From contig CAYRPO010000008.1 in NCBI GenBank assembly GCA_964426305.1, forward strand, positions 1 to 23,706: a stretch of 23,706 bases of DNA, in the 5' to 3' direction. Both the position numbers and the translations under genes were made by a program. Source of the stretch: CAYRPO01 sp964426305 (GTDB lineage Bacteria; Patescibacteriota; Saccharimonadia; Saccharimonadales; CAIOMD01). The notes under the pieces were generated by a model. It was given only the letters and a program-made list of their open reading frames with translations. It made no database searches and was not told where the DNA came from. Below are positions 7,078 through 14,428 of this stretch, in pieces (the first letter of the stretch is position 1; the number at the start of each line of letters is the position of its first letter).

Positions 7078-7290
7078 TTATTTCTCCTCTTTCTTCGTGC
7101 TTACTTGGCCGGCGGCAGTTAGCACACGAGCAAGCTCACGCTTCTTAGTACCCAAGGCACGTACGTTCTGCACTTCACCCATTCGGGTTCCACGAGCTAA
7201 GTTTGCAATCTCGACGCGCAACTCGGCTGCCTTTTTCACGAGATCACCAGCTGGGAGCGCAGTTAGTTCTGCAAAAGCTTTGTTTGCCAT
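7078..7290 (-). CDS. rpmC: 50S ribosomal protein L29
   Basis: L29 lies at the peptide exit tunnel near L23. The 70-residue product forms the expected helical hairpin: ELTALPAGDLVKKAAELRVE, then the basic RALGTKKRELARVLTA helix. The frame is open upstream into rplP, but the ATG at 7290 follows AAGGAG and begins 1 nt after the rplP stop. A short Lys/Glu tail ends the protein. Confidence 0.95.
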   Translation of the reverse strand: MANKAFAELTALPAGDLVKKAAELRVEIANLARGTRMGEVQNVRALGTKKRELARVLTAAGQVSTKKEEK

Positions 7291-7291
7291 A

Positions 7292-7705
7292 CTAGTTGTC
7301 TCCTTTCGTGATAAATTTCGTTTTAACCGGCAGCTTGTGTGCGGCGAGTCGCATAGCTTCTCGGGCAACTTCTTCGGTTACGCCTTGCATTTCAAACAAA
7401 ACGGTTCCGGGCTTTACCTTGGCAACATAAAATTCTGGACTTCCCTTACCGCTACCCATTTTTACATCTTGCGGCTTGCGGGTTACTGGAGTGTGTGGAA
7501 ATATGCGGATCCAGACGCGTCCACCACGCTTGGTGTAACGGGTCATAGCCTGGCGAGCGGATTCGATCTGTCGGCTGGTAATTCGTTCGTGACCCTGGGC
7601 TTGCAGAGCAAACTCTCCGTAGGCGATGTAGTCACCGCGCGTCGCGATACCACGAATCTTACCCTTGAACACCTTGCGGTGCGCCATTTTATTTGGAAGC
7701 AACAT
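7292..7705 (-). CDS. rplP: 50S ribosomal protein L16
   Basis: L16 helps position A-site tRNA at the peptidyl-transferase centre. The 137-residue product begins MLLPNKMAHRKVFKGKIRG (family MLLPK...RG), and contains GRVWIRIFPHTPVTRKP (about residues 62-78), MGSGKGSPEFYVAKVKPG and EVAREAMRLAAHKLPVKTKF. The length is typical. It starts one nucleotide after the rpsC stop with a GGGGAGG Shine-Dalgarno in the rpsC end. Confidence 0.97.
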   Translation of the reverse strand: MLLPNKMAHRKVFKGKIRGIATRGDYIAYGEFALQAQGHERITSRQIESARQAMTRYTKRGGRVWIRIFPHTPVTRKPQDVKMGSGKGSPEFYVAKVKPGTVLFEMQGVTEEVAREAMRLAAHKLPVKTKFITKGDN

Positions 7706-7706
7706 A

Positions 7707-8336
7707 CTAGTTTACCTCCCCTTTGTAGATCCAGACCTTAACGCCAATGATTCCGGCAATGGTTTTAGCACGAACATAACCATAGTCGATGTCGGCACGA
7801 AGTGTATGAAGTGGCACGCTCCCAAGGATTTCCTTTTCGCGGCGGCTCATCTCGGCACCGTTCAAACGACCAGCTACTTCGACACGAATTCCCTTTGCAC
7901 CTGCACGCATAGTTGCGGCGGCAGTACTTTTGACAGCACGACGGAAGGCAATACGACGCTCAAGCTGATTGGCGATGTTCTCGGCAACAAGCTTGGCATG
8001 TAGTTCGGGCTTTTTAACCTCTTCGATGTTGACGCGAACTTGTGTGCCGTAGATCTTTTCGATCGCAGCCTTTAGTTCTTGGGCGCCACTACCACCACGG
8101 CCGATTACAACACCGGCCTTAGCCGTATGAACAGTAACGGTTACGAGGTTTGGCGAACGCTCGATGTCAACTTTGTTGATAGCACCACGAGAACCAACTT
8201 TTTTGTCGATATATCGACGAACTGTTAGGTCTTGGGTAAGAAAGGTTGCGTAATCTTTACGAGGAGCAAACCACTTACTGCGCCAATCTTTGTTGACCTG
8301 CAGGCGCATACTGACTGGATTCACTTTTTGGCCCAT
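7707..8336 (-). CDS. rpsC: 30S ribosomal protein S3
   Basis: S3 lines the mRNA entry channel and has helicase activity with S4 and S5. The 209-residue product has the MGQKVNPVSMRL start, the N-terminal KH domain with its GRGG loop (VVIGRGGSGAQELKAAI, about residues 62-78) and the C-terminal domain ending IGVKVWIYKGE. The frame is open to 8360, but the ATG at 8336 is the conserved start and has AAGGAG 8 nt upstream. It overlaps the stop of a 37-codon ORF in TAATG form. Confidence 0.97.
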   Translation of the reverse strand: MGQKVNPVSMRLQVNKDWRSKWFAPRKDYATFLTQDLTVRRYIDKKVGSRGAINKVDIERSPNLVTVTVHTAKAGVVIGRGGSGAQELKAAIEKIYGTQVRVNIEEVKKPELHAKLVAENIANQLERRIAFRRAVKSTAAATMRAGAKGIRVEVAGRLNGAEMSRREKEILGSVPLHTLRADIDYGYVRAKTIAGIIGVKVWIYKGEVN

Positions 8337-8469
8337 TACTTGGTCTCCTTTTCTGGGCATGAGACAAACCTACGGTTTTTCTCATCGCGCAGGGCGACGA
8401 AATGAATTCGATCGCTCTGGCTGCTCTTTTCCCTAGTTAGCGCAGACATTACTTGGTCTCCTTCTTTGG
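8334..8469 (-). repeat. 23-nt direct repeat flanking the rplV-rpsC insertion
   Basis: The sequence containing AAGGAGACCAAGTAATG occurs at 8447-8469 (end of rplV) and again at 8334-8356 (just before and including the rpsC start), 21 of 23 positions identical and 113 nt apart. Each copy carries a Shine-Dalgarno, a TAA and an ATG in the same arrangement. This looks like a duplication that brought in the 37-codon ORF while preserving the rpsC initiation signal. Confidence 0.75.
8336..8449 (-). CDS. Putative 37-residue bridging ORF between rplV and rpsC
   Basis: The 112-nt space between rplV and rpsC holds one uninterrupted frame whose ATG overlaps the rplV stop (TAATG) and whose stop overlaps the rpsC ATG (again TAATG). 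The product is soluble and charged, beginning MSALTREKSSQSDRIHF and ending CPEKETK. The Shine-Dalgarno AAGGAG in the rplV end fits its start. Its last codons copy the end of rplV (PKKETK against PEKETK) because the same 23-nt sequence occurs at both ends. It may be a coupling ORF that carries ribosomes across an insertion, or a novel small protein; I recognise no family. Confidence 0.5.
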   Translation of the reverse strand: MSALTREKSSQSDRIHFVALRDEKNRRFVSCPEKETK

Positions 8470-8886
8470 CGCAGCCTTCTTGGGTGCTGGTGCAGCTGCT
8501 TTTTCTTCAGCAGGCTTTGCAGCGACCTTGTCGGCTACTTTTTTGACTTGACGAAGTTCACCGTCGACAACCACACGAATGTGGCTGGTTTTGCGCTGAA
8601 ATGGCAAGGCACGGCCGCGAGCGGCTGGGCGATAACGCTTCAAACGCTGGCCAGGACTCACACTGATCTCAACAATCTTGAGAGTGTCAGGCTTGTAGCC
8701 ATGATTGTGCTCGGCGTTAGCACGAGCGCTGGCGATTACTTTGGCGACCGGATCAGCACTGCGGCGTGGCGTATGCTCCAGAATCGTCAAAGCATCGGTG
8801 ACTGTACGGCCACGGACAAGAGCGGCTACAACGCCGACCTTGCGAGGACTCATACGAACACCTTTTGCTACTGCTTGTACAGGCAT
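8449..8886 (-). CDS. rplV: 50S ribosomal protein L22 with an Ala/Lys/Pro tail
   Basis: L22 lines the exit tunnel. The core, about residues 1-115, has VRMSPRKVGVVAALVRG, AVANAEHN-like ARANAEHNHG and the tunnel-hairpin region RLKRYRPAARGRALPFQRKTSHI. It is followed by a low-complexity tail of about 30 residues rich in Ala, Lys and Pro (EEKAAAPAPKKAAPKKE), probably disordered and exposed outside the ribosome. The start follows AGGAG by 8 nt, 11 nt after rpsS. Confidence 0.96.
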   Translation of the reverse strand: MPVQAVAKGVRMSPRKVGVVAALVRGRTVTDALTILEHTPRRSADPVAKVIASARANAEHNHGYKPDTLKIVEISVSPGQRLKRYRPAARGRALPFQRKTSHIRVVVDGELRQVKKVADKVAAKPAEEKAAAPAPKKAAPKKETK

Positions 8887-8897
8887 GCTATAGACTC

Positions 8898-9167
8898 CTA
8901 CTTCTTAGCCATCTTACCGCCGTGAGAGCGGAACTTACGGGTTGGTGAAAACTCACCGAGTTTGTGGCCAACCATGTTTTCTGTCACGAACACTGGTACA
9001 TGCACTCGACCGTTGTGCACTGCAATTGTTCGTCCGACAAAGTCGGGGGAAATAACGGAAGAGCGTGACCATGTTTTGACGATGGTGCGATCTTCTTTGC
9101 CCAAAGCCGCCATTTTTTTAGCGAGCTTCGGATCGATAAATGGGCCTTTTTTGAGTGAACGACTCAT
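8898..9167 (-). CDS. rpsS: 30S ribosomal protein S19
   Basis: S19 sits in the head of the small subunit with S13. The 89-residue product is standard: MSRSLKKGPFIDPKL at the start, KTWSRSSVISPDFVGRTIAVHNG (about residues 31-53, split here for reference only as the central block) and GEFSPTRKFRSHGGK near the end. It begins 2 nt after rplB, with its AGGAGAGGG ribosome-binding site in the last rplB codons. Confidence 0.96.
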   Translation of the reverse strand: MSRSLKKGPFIDPKLAKKMAALGKEDRTIVKTWSRSSVISPDFVGRTIAVHNGRVHVPVFVTENMVGHKLGEFSPTRKFRSHGGKMAKK

Positions 9168-9169
9168 AA

Positions 9170-10027
9170 CTACCCTCTCCTCTTCGCCTGATGACGGCTC
9201 TTAACAATAAACGTATTGGAAATTTTGCGACGTCGGGTCTTGTAGCCCAGAGTCTTCTGGCCCCAAGGTGTCTTTGGTGCGGCACCGTGGTTCTTACCAC
9301 CACCGATACCGTGTCGGCCACCGTCACCACCACCGTGTGGGTGATCTACGGCGTTCATGACAACACCACGGACAGCTGGGCGAATGCCGAGTCGACGATT
9401 GCGACCAGCCTTACCGATTTTACGGTTCTGGTGCTTGACGTTGCCAACACTGCCAATGTGCGCCATACATTCAACGTGAATCTTACGAACTTCGCCGCTA
9501 GGCAATTTTACCTGTGCATAGTCGCCCTCTTTCGCGATAAGCTGTGCACCGTTACCTGCGCTACGCACAAGCTGCGCACCACGACCAGCCTGTAGTTCGA
9601 TTGCATAGATCGTACTACCGACTGGAATGTTCTTGAGTGGCATACGATTGCCTGTTTCAACAGCAGTTTCGACGTCAGATGTAATAGTCTGACCAACTTT
9701 CATGCCAATTGCGGCGATGATGTAATGAAACGTACCATTTGACTCTTTGAGTCGAGCAATGTGTGCTGAACGGTTTGGGTCGTATTCGATAGCTTCAACA
9801 GTAGCAGTTGTACCGGGAGCCAACTTGAAATTGATGACACGGTAGTAGCGTCGAACACCGCCACCCTTGTGGCGAGTCGTAATACGACCTTGGTTGTTTC
9901 GACCAGCCGTACTCTTTTTGATCTGCAACAGACTCTTAACAGGCTTTTTAGCGGTAATTTCGCTAAAGTCCTGTGTTGTCATGCCGCGCTGACCAGGAGT
10001 GGTTGGTTTCAGTGCTTTAATGGCCAT
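9170..10027 (-). CDS. rplB: 50S ribosomal protein L2
   Basis: L2 is required for subunit association and peptidyl transfer. The 285-residue product has the N-terminal RNA-binding domain with QGRITTRHKGGGVRRYYR (about residues 47-64) and the C-terminal block with NAVDHPHGGGDGGRHG, which includes the conserved His region. It is slightly longer than the usual 275. It starts in a TAATG overlap with rplW. Confidence 0.97.
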   Translation of the reverse strand: MAIKALKPTTPGQRGMTTQDFSEITAKKPVKSLLQIKKSTAGRNNQGRITTRHKGGGVRRYYRVINFKLAPGTTATVEAIEYDPNRSAHIARLKESNGTFHYIIAAIGMKVGQTITSDVETAVETGNRMPLKNIPVGSTIYAIELQAGRGAQLVRSAGNGAQLIAKEGDYAQVKLPSGEVRKIHVECMAHIGSVGNVKHQNRKIGKAGRNRRLGIRPAVRGVVMNAVDHPHGGGDGGRHGIGGGKNHGAAPKTPWGQKTLGYKTRRRKISNTFIVKSRHQAKRRG

Positions 10028-10341
10028 TATTTCTTCTCCTCTTCAGCGTCGATCGCGGCAAAGACTGGAATGGTCTGACCTTCGGCTACGCGAACATATG
10101 CCTTCTTAAAATCAGATCGCTTGCCGATTGTTCGACCGCCACGCTTTTTGTAGGACTGCTTGACCTTGCCATCTTGTACGACGACATTCACGGTCTTCAC
10201 AGTCACTTCATAATGTGCTTCGATTGCTTTTTTGATATCAACTTTATTCGCACTGATTGGTACGACAAATACATATGTGTTGCGTTCTGTTGCAACTGCA
10301 TAGGCTTTTTCGCTCATGCGAGGGGTGATAACGAGACTCAT
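10027..10341 (-). CDS. rplW: 50S ribosomal protein L23
   Basis: L23 lies at the tunnel exit and is the docking site for trigger factor and SRP. The 104-residue product has ITPRMSEKAYAVATERNTY near the start (family TEKS), VPISANKVDIKKAIEAHYEV (about residues 27-46) and the GKRSDFKKAYVRV block. TAATG overlaps join it to both rplD and rplB, so the rplC-rplD-rplW-rplB set is probably translated as a coupled series. Confidence 0.96.
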   Translation of the reverse strand: MSLVITPRMSEKAYAVATERNTYVFVVPISANKVDIKKAIEAHYEVTVKTVNVVVQDGKVKQSYKKRGGRTIGKRSDFKKAYVRVAEGQTIPVFAAIDAEEEKK

Positions 10342-10988
10342 TATTTGTCACCTCCTGCTGCTACAAGTCGAGCTTCAAGTGCAGTAACTGCACCCTTTGT
10401 CAGGACTATGTTACTAGCGTTCATTACATCAAAGACGTTCAGACCGCCAACGGTCGATACAATCACTTCTGGTAAGTTATTGGTTGCACGGACAATTTCT
10501 GGTGTCTTTGCTTCGACGACAATGACAGTACGAGATGCAGCGCCGATCTTCGCGAGCAGTTCTGCTGCTGCGCTTGTCTTGGCACCCTTTGGCGCAAAAT
10601 CTTCGATTACGACAACATTCTTGCCACTTACAGCTAGGCTGAGTGCTTGACGTAATGCCAAACGCTTTGATTTTGTGCTTAGCGTGCGAGTGTAGTTTTC
10701 GGTACCATCTGGACCAAATACAACACCACCACCACGCCAGATCGGGTTACGGCTCGAGCCAAAACGTGCTCGGCCAGTACCTTTTTGGGCCCATGGCTTT
10801 TTTCCACCACCGCTCACTAAGCCACGAGTTTTTGTGGTGGCACTAGCAAGACGACCATTCGCCATGTACGCAACATATGCTTCTTTGAGCAGTTGATGGC
10901 TCGAGACTTCTACTGCGAATACTTCTTTTGGAAGCTTCACGGCAGTTGTAGCCTTGGCGCCAGCGCTCGTATAGGTAGCGACAGACAT
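10341..10988 (-). CDS. rplD: 50S ribosomal protein L4
   Basis: L4 contacts the exit tunnel; in gammaproteobacteria it also represses the S10 operon. The 215-residue product has the extended-loop motif GGGKKPWAQKGTGRARFG (about residues 60-77), NPIWRGGGVVFGP and the C-terminal globular domain with GLNVFDVMNASNIVLT. The ATG overlaps the rplC stop by one nucleotide. Whether L4 controls the structured rplC leader here is open. Confidence 0.97.
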   Translation of the reverse strand: MSVATYTSAGAKATTAVKLPKEVFAVEVSSHQLLKEAYVAYMANGRLASATTKTRGLVSGGGKKPWAQKGTGRARFGSSRNPIWRGGGVVFGPDGTENYTRTLSTKSKRLALRQALSLAVSGKNVVVIEDFAPKGAKTSAAAELLAKIGAASRTVIVVEAKTPEIVRATNNLPEVIVSTVGGLNVFDVMNASNIVLTKGAVTALEARLVAAGGDK

Positions 10989-11599
10989 TAGTTTGCTCCT
11001 TTCAAAATGATGATGCCCTTGCGTGGACCAGGAACTGCTCCAACAACACCAATCACTTGATTCTCGGTATCGACCAAGGCGACACGTAGGTTGCGAACAG
11101 TAACCTGCTCGTTGCCCATCTGGCCGGCCATACGCTTGCCCTTGAAGATCTTCTGTGGGTACATAGACCCAATCGAACCTGGGCGTCGGTAGCTCTGACC
11201 ACCGTGCGTCTTGCGACCACGCTTGAAGTTATGTCGTTTGATTGTTCCCGCGAAGCCCTTACCCTTGCTAGTGCCAGTAACATGCACGCTGTCACCAACT
11301 TCAAAAACATCGGCAGCGACGCTAGTACCAACGGCAATGCCGTCTTCGATTTCGTCGACACGAAACTCACGTACGACCTTCGGGCTTGCACCCGACTTTT
11401 TAAAATGTCCAGCCTCTGGCTTTGTGGCATTTTTGCCTTCTTCAAAGCCAAGCTGTACCGCTGTATACCCGTCGGTTTCAGCGGTTTTGACCTGCGTGAT
11501 CACGCAGGGACTAGCGGAAAGCAAGGTAACGGGCGTAAGCGCGCCATCATCGGTGATGATGCTCGTCATGCCGACCTTTCTCGTGATGAGTGCTTTCAT
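10988..11599 (-). CDS. rplC: 50S ribosomal protein L3
   Basis: L3 begins 23S rRNA assembly and reaches the peptidyl-transferase centre. The 203-residue product begins MKALITRKVGMTSI and contains the RHNFKRGRKTHGGQSYR loop (about residues 126-142, with the Gln that is methylated in E. coli) and GKRMAGQMGN. The frame stays open for 55 more codons upstream to a GTG at 11764, but the ATG at 11599 has AAGGGAG 4 nt upstream, matches the family start, and lies after the promoter. It is the first gene of the main ribosomal transcript, since rpsJ is elsewhere. Confidence 0.97.
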   Translation of the reverse strand: MKALITRKVGMTSIITDDGALTPVTLLSASPCVITQVKTAETDGYTAVQLGFEEGKNATKPEAGHFKKSGASPKVVREFRVDEIEDGIAVGTSVAADVFEVGDSVHVTGTSKGKGFAGTIKRHNFKRGRKTHGGQSYRRPGSIGSMYPQKIFKGKRMAGQMGNEQVTVRNLRVALVDTENQVIGVVGAVPGPRKGIIILKGAN

Positions 11600-11748
11600 A
11601 GTACTCCCTTTCGAGTTAATTGCCTCTGGAGCTCCAGGGGTGAAAAATCGGCCCCTTTTTGCATAAAAATGCTTGGTGGTCACGGTAGTTTCAGGCGCGT
11701 GGCCTGACTTGCCGAACTCACCAAGTCCAAAGTGCAGTTTTGATATAC
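11600..11748 (-). promoter_or_regulatory. Structured 5' leader of the rplC operon
   Basis: About 150 nt separate the predicted transcription start from rplC. On the minus strand the leader can fold GGCCACG against CGTGACC (one mismatch, 13-nt loop), GCAT-TTTT-ATGC, and a 12-nt perfect palindrome CTGGAGCTCCAG near the ribosome-binding site; GGGG and CCCC blocks offer alternative pairing. Such leaders often carry feedback control by a ribosomal protein; which protein, if any, is unknown. Confidence 0.45.
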
Positions 11749-11754
11749 CGGTAG

Positions 11755-11784
11755 ATCTTACCACATATCAGGGGTGTGCGTCAA
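11755..11784 (-). promoter_or_regulatory. Promoter of the main ribosomal operon
   Basis: TTGACG (11779-11784), an 18-nt spacer and TAAGAT (11755-11760) preceded by TGG, an extended -10. It begins 5 nt after the stop codon of the upstream envelope gene, so the ribosomal operon is a separate unit, although no terminator is seen between them and read-through is possible. Confidence 0.72.
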
Positions 11785-11789
11785 GTATC

Positions 11790-12887
11790 TTACAGAGATT
11801 TTTCGTAGAGCGGCGACCCGGGCTTTTCAAGGTGAACAGCCAGACGATATTTGGAACAGTCATTGGTGCAAGACGTATAGAGCTGAGTTGTGGGTTGATA
11901 TATGATGACATGCGCTGCATCTGCCGACGAAAGCTTGCATGGATAGTCTTGCAGCGGATCGCAGATACTTGTTGCATCAAAGTCAAACAGGTTCCACGCG
12001 CGCCACGACGCATCATTTAGTTGGTCCAGGGTAGGTACCGAGCCATGTATGTCTCGATACTCGTTGATTTTTGAACTTAGCACCTCGATTCGAGACGTGC
12101 GCTGGATGTTTCGCAGCTCAATCGCCTGTGGTGAAGTGTCTACGGTTGGTTCTTGTACTTTGATGATCGTTTCGGGCTGTACACGCATCCATGCAATATA
12201 GCCGACAAGCACGCCCAAACACACTGCACACAAGGTCATTAGCAACAGAACGACTACTTGTTTTTTCGATGTATTTGACCTCATTTTGGTGGACTTTTCT
12301 TCCACCTCAGGGACAGTTGTTTTTGTCGCGGCACGCGCCGGAGACGGTTCCGGCTGAGTTTTTGGCTGAGGTTCGACTGCCTGGGAATCGTCGACATACA
12401 CAGGCGATGTGCTTTCTTCTGGCTTCGCAGGCTGCACTACTTCCGTTTTTTTTGGTGCGGACTTTTCTAGGTCGGGTACTTCACGTTTTTTTGGCTGCTG
12501 AGTTGGTTTATGCGACGCTATCGTAAACTGTATTGGTTTTGCTGATGTAGCTGGAATATCATCGGTCTTTTGTTGAATAACAGGCTGTTCTGGCAACGGC
12601 TTCACACTGATTGGTTTACGGACTTTGCGAGGCGCTATATTTGTACTGTTTTTAGTGGCAGTAATCGCAATTTTTTTTCGACGCGCATGAGTGATCTTTG
12701 GCAGTGGCTCAACAGGCGGATGATCTTCGGTTATTTTAACTTTTTTTGCTTTTGGTTTTGCATCATGATCTGCCTGAACCGAAACCTCGCGCACCAAAAT
12801 AGTCCGACTTTTTACGGTAGATTGCTGACTACTAGTAGCATCATCCTCACTAGTATCGGTGATGATAATTTTCTTTGCTTTTTCCAC
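11790..12887 (-). CDS. Single-pass membrane protein with pseudopilin-like ectodomain
   Basis: The 365-residue product has a long N-terminal region (about residues 1-205) rich in Lys, Pro, Glu, Thr and Ser, probably disordered and cytosolic; a membrane helix (VVVLLLMTLCAVCLGVLVGYIAWM, about 210-234, split in two blocks here as VVVLLLMTLC and AVCLGVLVGY); and an outer domain of about 130 residues. That domain starts with a helix and a KINEYRDIHGSVPTLDQL pattern like the ALxxYxxDxGxYP of type IV pseudopilins, with DPLQDYPC and paired cysteines. There is no prepilin cleavage motif, so it is not a normal pilin. I chose the GTG at 12887 over the TTG at 12929, because the latter forms the -35 box of a promoter and has no ribosome-binding site. 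Function unknown; a surface or pilus-associated role is inference. Confidence 0.68.
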   Translation of the reverse strand: MEKAKKIIITDTSEDDATSSQQSTVKSRTILVREVSVQADHDAKPKAKKVKITEDHPPVEPLPKITHARRKKIAITATKNSTNIAPRKVRKPISVKPLPEQPVIQQKTDDIPATSAKPIQFTIASHKPTQQPKKREVPDLEKSAPKKTEVVQPAKPEESTSPVYVDDSQAVEPQPKTQPEPSPARAATKTTVPEVEEKSTKMRSNTSKKQVVVLLLMTLCAVCLGVLVGYIAWMRVQPETIIKVQEPTVDTSPQAIELRNIQRTSRIEVLSSKINEYRDIHGSVPTLDQLNDASWRAWNLFDFDATSICDPLQDYPCKLSSADAAHVIIYQPTTQLYTSCTNDCSKYRLAVHLEKPGSPLYEKSL

Positions 12888-12900
12888 GATTCTTATCTGT

Positions 12901-12929
12901 ACTATACCGATAATGCTTGTTGTCGGCAA
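12901..12929 (-). promoter_or_regulatory. Internal promoter before the pseudopilin-like gene
   Basis: TTGCCG (12924-12929), a 17-nt spacer and TATAGT (12901-12906) on the minus strand. Transcription would begin about 6 nt before the GTG at 12887, giving a nearly leaderless message, which agrees with the absence of a Shine-Dalgarno there. Confidence 0.5.
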
Positions 12930-12937
12930 GCCATTTT

Positions 12938-13693
12938 TTACGACAAAGTATTTAAAATCGTTTGCAGTGCAGTACTCTCGTCTATCAAGCCCTTATGGAA
13001 CTCCGCCCCAATGGCGTTCATTGCAATAACTGTCTTCTGCATGGCTTCGGATTTTTGGCGAAATCCATCGACACTCTGGATTTTCTGAGCCTCGGCAACT
13101 GCCGCTGCATCAGCCGATGCCTGTTTTAGCTTTGCGACCAGGGCTTCGTGCTGCTTTTGCCAGATTGACGGATGCTGGAGCTTCGAGACGCGATCTGCTG
13201 CTTTCGTATACGCGTCAACTGCCGCAGTAGGGTCTGCACCCAGCGAGTCGGCAGACATTACTGGCTTCAGCGCCTCTACTAGATCATTCGAATATGCACC
13301 CATAGCAGCCAGCTGTGTGGCTTTGGATTTTGCCGCTTTTACATTTTTCGTATATGTTTGACAGGACTCGTTATGATCTTTGAAGTGCTTCACTGTTACA
13401 AACATGTATGTGTCGTTTTGTTCGCATGATGCCCCCTGGGGCTCCTGCAAAGCAGTTGATAGCCCTGCAAGTGAATGCTGTATGCCTGTCGATGACGCCG
13501 TTTTGATAGTCGTCGTTGTCGATACGATAACCGTACGATTCGTGTCTTTGATTTTTGTGAATTGCCGAACTCCGTAGGTACTGCGAGCATATAACATACC
13601 TTCGATCACCAAAATAGCCAAGACACAACAAACAACTACTAGCAATATTTTGCGACGAGTAAATCGATTTTTCTGTACACGCAGCTGCGTCAT
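12938..13693 (-). CDS. Membrane-anchored helical envelope protein, unknown function
   Basis: The 251-residue product has a basic N-terminus (QKNRFTRRK), one membrane helix (ILLVVVCCVLAILVIEGML, about residues 15-33) and an outer region of about 215 residues. The outer part has a Thr-rich stretch (TVIVSTTTTIKTASST), two cysteines about 20 residues apart, and then long Ala/Lys/Gln-rich helices with likely coiled-coil character (about residues 115-240). The ATG at 13693 overlaps the stop of the protease gene (ATGA) and has GAGG 8 nt upstream; a GTG at 13714 is less likely. No family recognised; the coupling suggests it works with the protease. Confidence 0.72.
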   Translation of the reverse strand: MTQLRVQKNRFTRRKILLVVVCCVLAILVIEGMLYARSTYGVRQFTKIKDTNRTVIVSTTTTIKTASSTGIQHSLAGLSTALQEPQGASCEQNDTYMFVTVKHFKDHNESCQTYTKNVKAAKSKATQLAAMGAYSNDLVEALKPVMSADSLGADPTAAVDAYTKAADRVSKLQHPSIWQKQHEALVAKLKQASADAAAVAEAQKIQSVDGFRQKSEAMQKTVIAMNAIGAEFHKGLIDESTALQTILNTLS

Positions 13694-14418
13694 ATGCCGA
13701 GCCTCGTCGACCACAGCTCACTGTCGAGCGGCCATGGGTTAAACGTACATCCTTGCAAGTCAATCGACTGCTGACGCATCACAGGCGCTGGTTGACCTGT
13801 TCCGCCGCAATTCAAGTGAGGATGCTCAAGCCAATGCCCAACTTCGTGATTGACTACCATATGACGATAATCTCGTAAGCTGCCGCCGGCCTTATTCCAG
13901 GCATCGGTACCGCCAAGCCACCTGTCCTGATTGATAATAACGTTCGAGCCAACCTGACAGCTGTATGTTGCATCGCAAACCGTTGGCGAGAAATTAGGTA
14001 CCGCAGCGGCTTCGGATAAATACATCGTAAACGCTCCGCCCGAACTAACCTGATTAAAGGTGACTCCCATACGCGCCCAGCCTCGCTGGTCGTTCAGTGT
14101 CTCGTTCACAAGCACCTTGAACTGATCAAAATCTGCTGCTACATTGCCGTTTGGCAAAACCACGTAATCTACGATCACTCGATTGCCTACTTTTCGCTGA
14201 TGTGCGACAGGCGGCTGCGGGGCGGTATACTGTGCCATCTTGAGTGCTTCGAGTGCCTTTGGCGCATCATCGAATGCCCCCACCACACACGCTTGCACAG
14301 TGTCACAGGTGGCTACAGGCTCAGCAGAGGTTTGCTGCAGCGTACCAAACAGTATAGACGCGCACAACATTAATGCAGCCAATCCAAACAAGAGCGGTTT
14401 TTGCGATCGTCTGCTCAT
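13690..14418 (-). CDS. Secreted DUF3152-type zinc metalloprotease
   Basis: The 242-residue product has an N-terminal signal or anchor (LLFGLAALMLCASILFG, about residues 9-25) followed by Ala-Glu. The C-terminal half matches the actinobacterial DUF3152 family: HEVGHWLEHPH (191-201) supplies His191, Glu192, His195 and His201 in the HExxHxxGxxH spacing, APVMRQQ (211-217) looks like a metzincin Met-turn, and QGCTFNPWP ends the block. The glycine of the metzincin motif is Glu198 here. Several cysteines (149, 154, 204, 224) suggest disulphides and an extracytoplasmic location. The start has AAGGAG. It could cleave envelope or host surface proteins; the substrate is unknown. Confidence 0.82.
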   Translation of the reverse strand: MSRRSQKPLLFGLAALMLCASILFGTLQQTSAEPVATCDTVQACVVGAFDDAPKALEALKMAQYTAPQPPVAHQRKVGNRVIVDYVVLPNGNVAADFDQFKVLVNETLNDQRGWARMGVTFNQVSSGGAFTMYLSEAAAVPNFSPTVCDATYSCQVGSNVIINQDRWLGGTDAWNKAGGSLRDYRHMVVNHEVGHWLEHPHLNCGGTGQPAPVMRQQSIDLQGCTFNPWPLDSELWSTRLGI

Positions 14419-14428
14419 TTTTCTCTCC

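Noticed and set aside
11600..11764. L3 with a 55-residue N-terminal extension from a GTG at 11764
   Set aside because: The GTG overlaps the predicted -10, has no ribosome-binding site, and L3 families begin at the ATG at 11599, which does.
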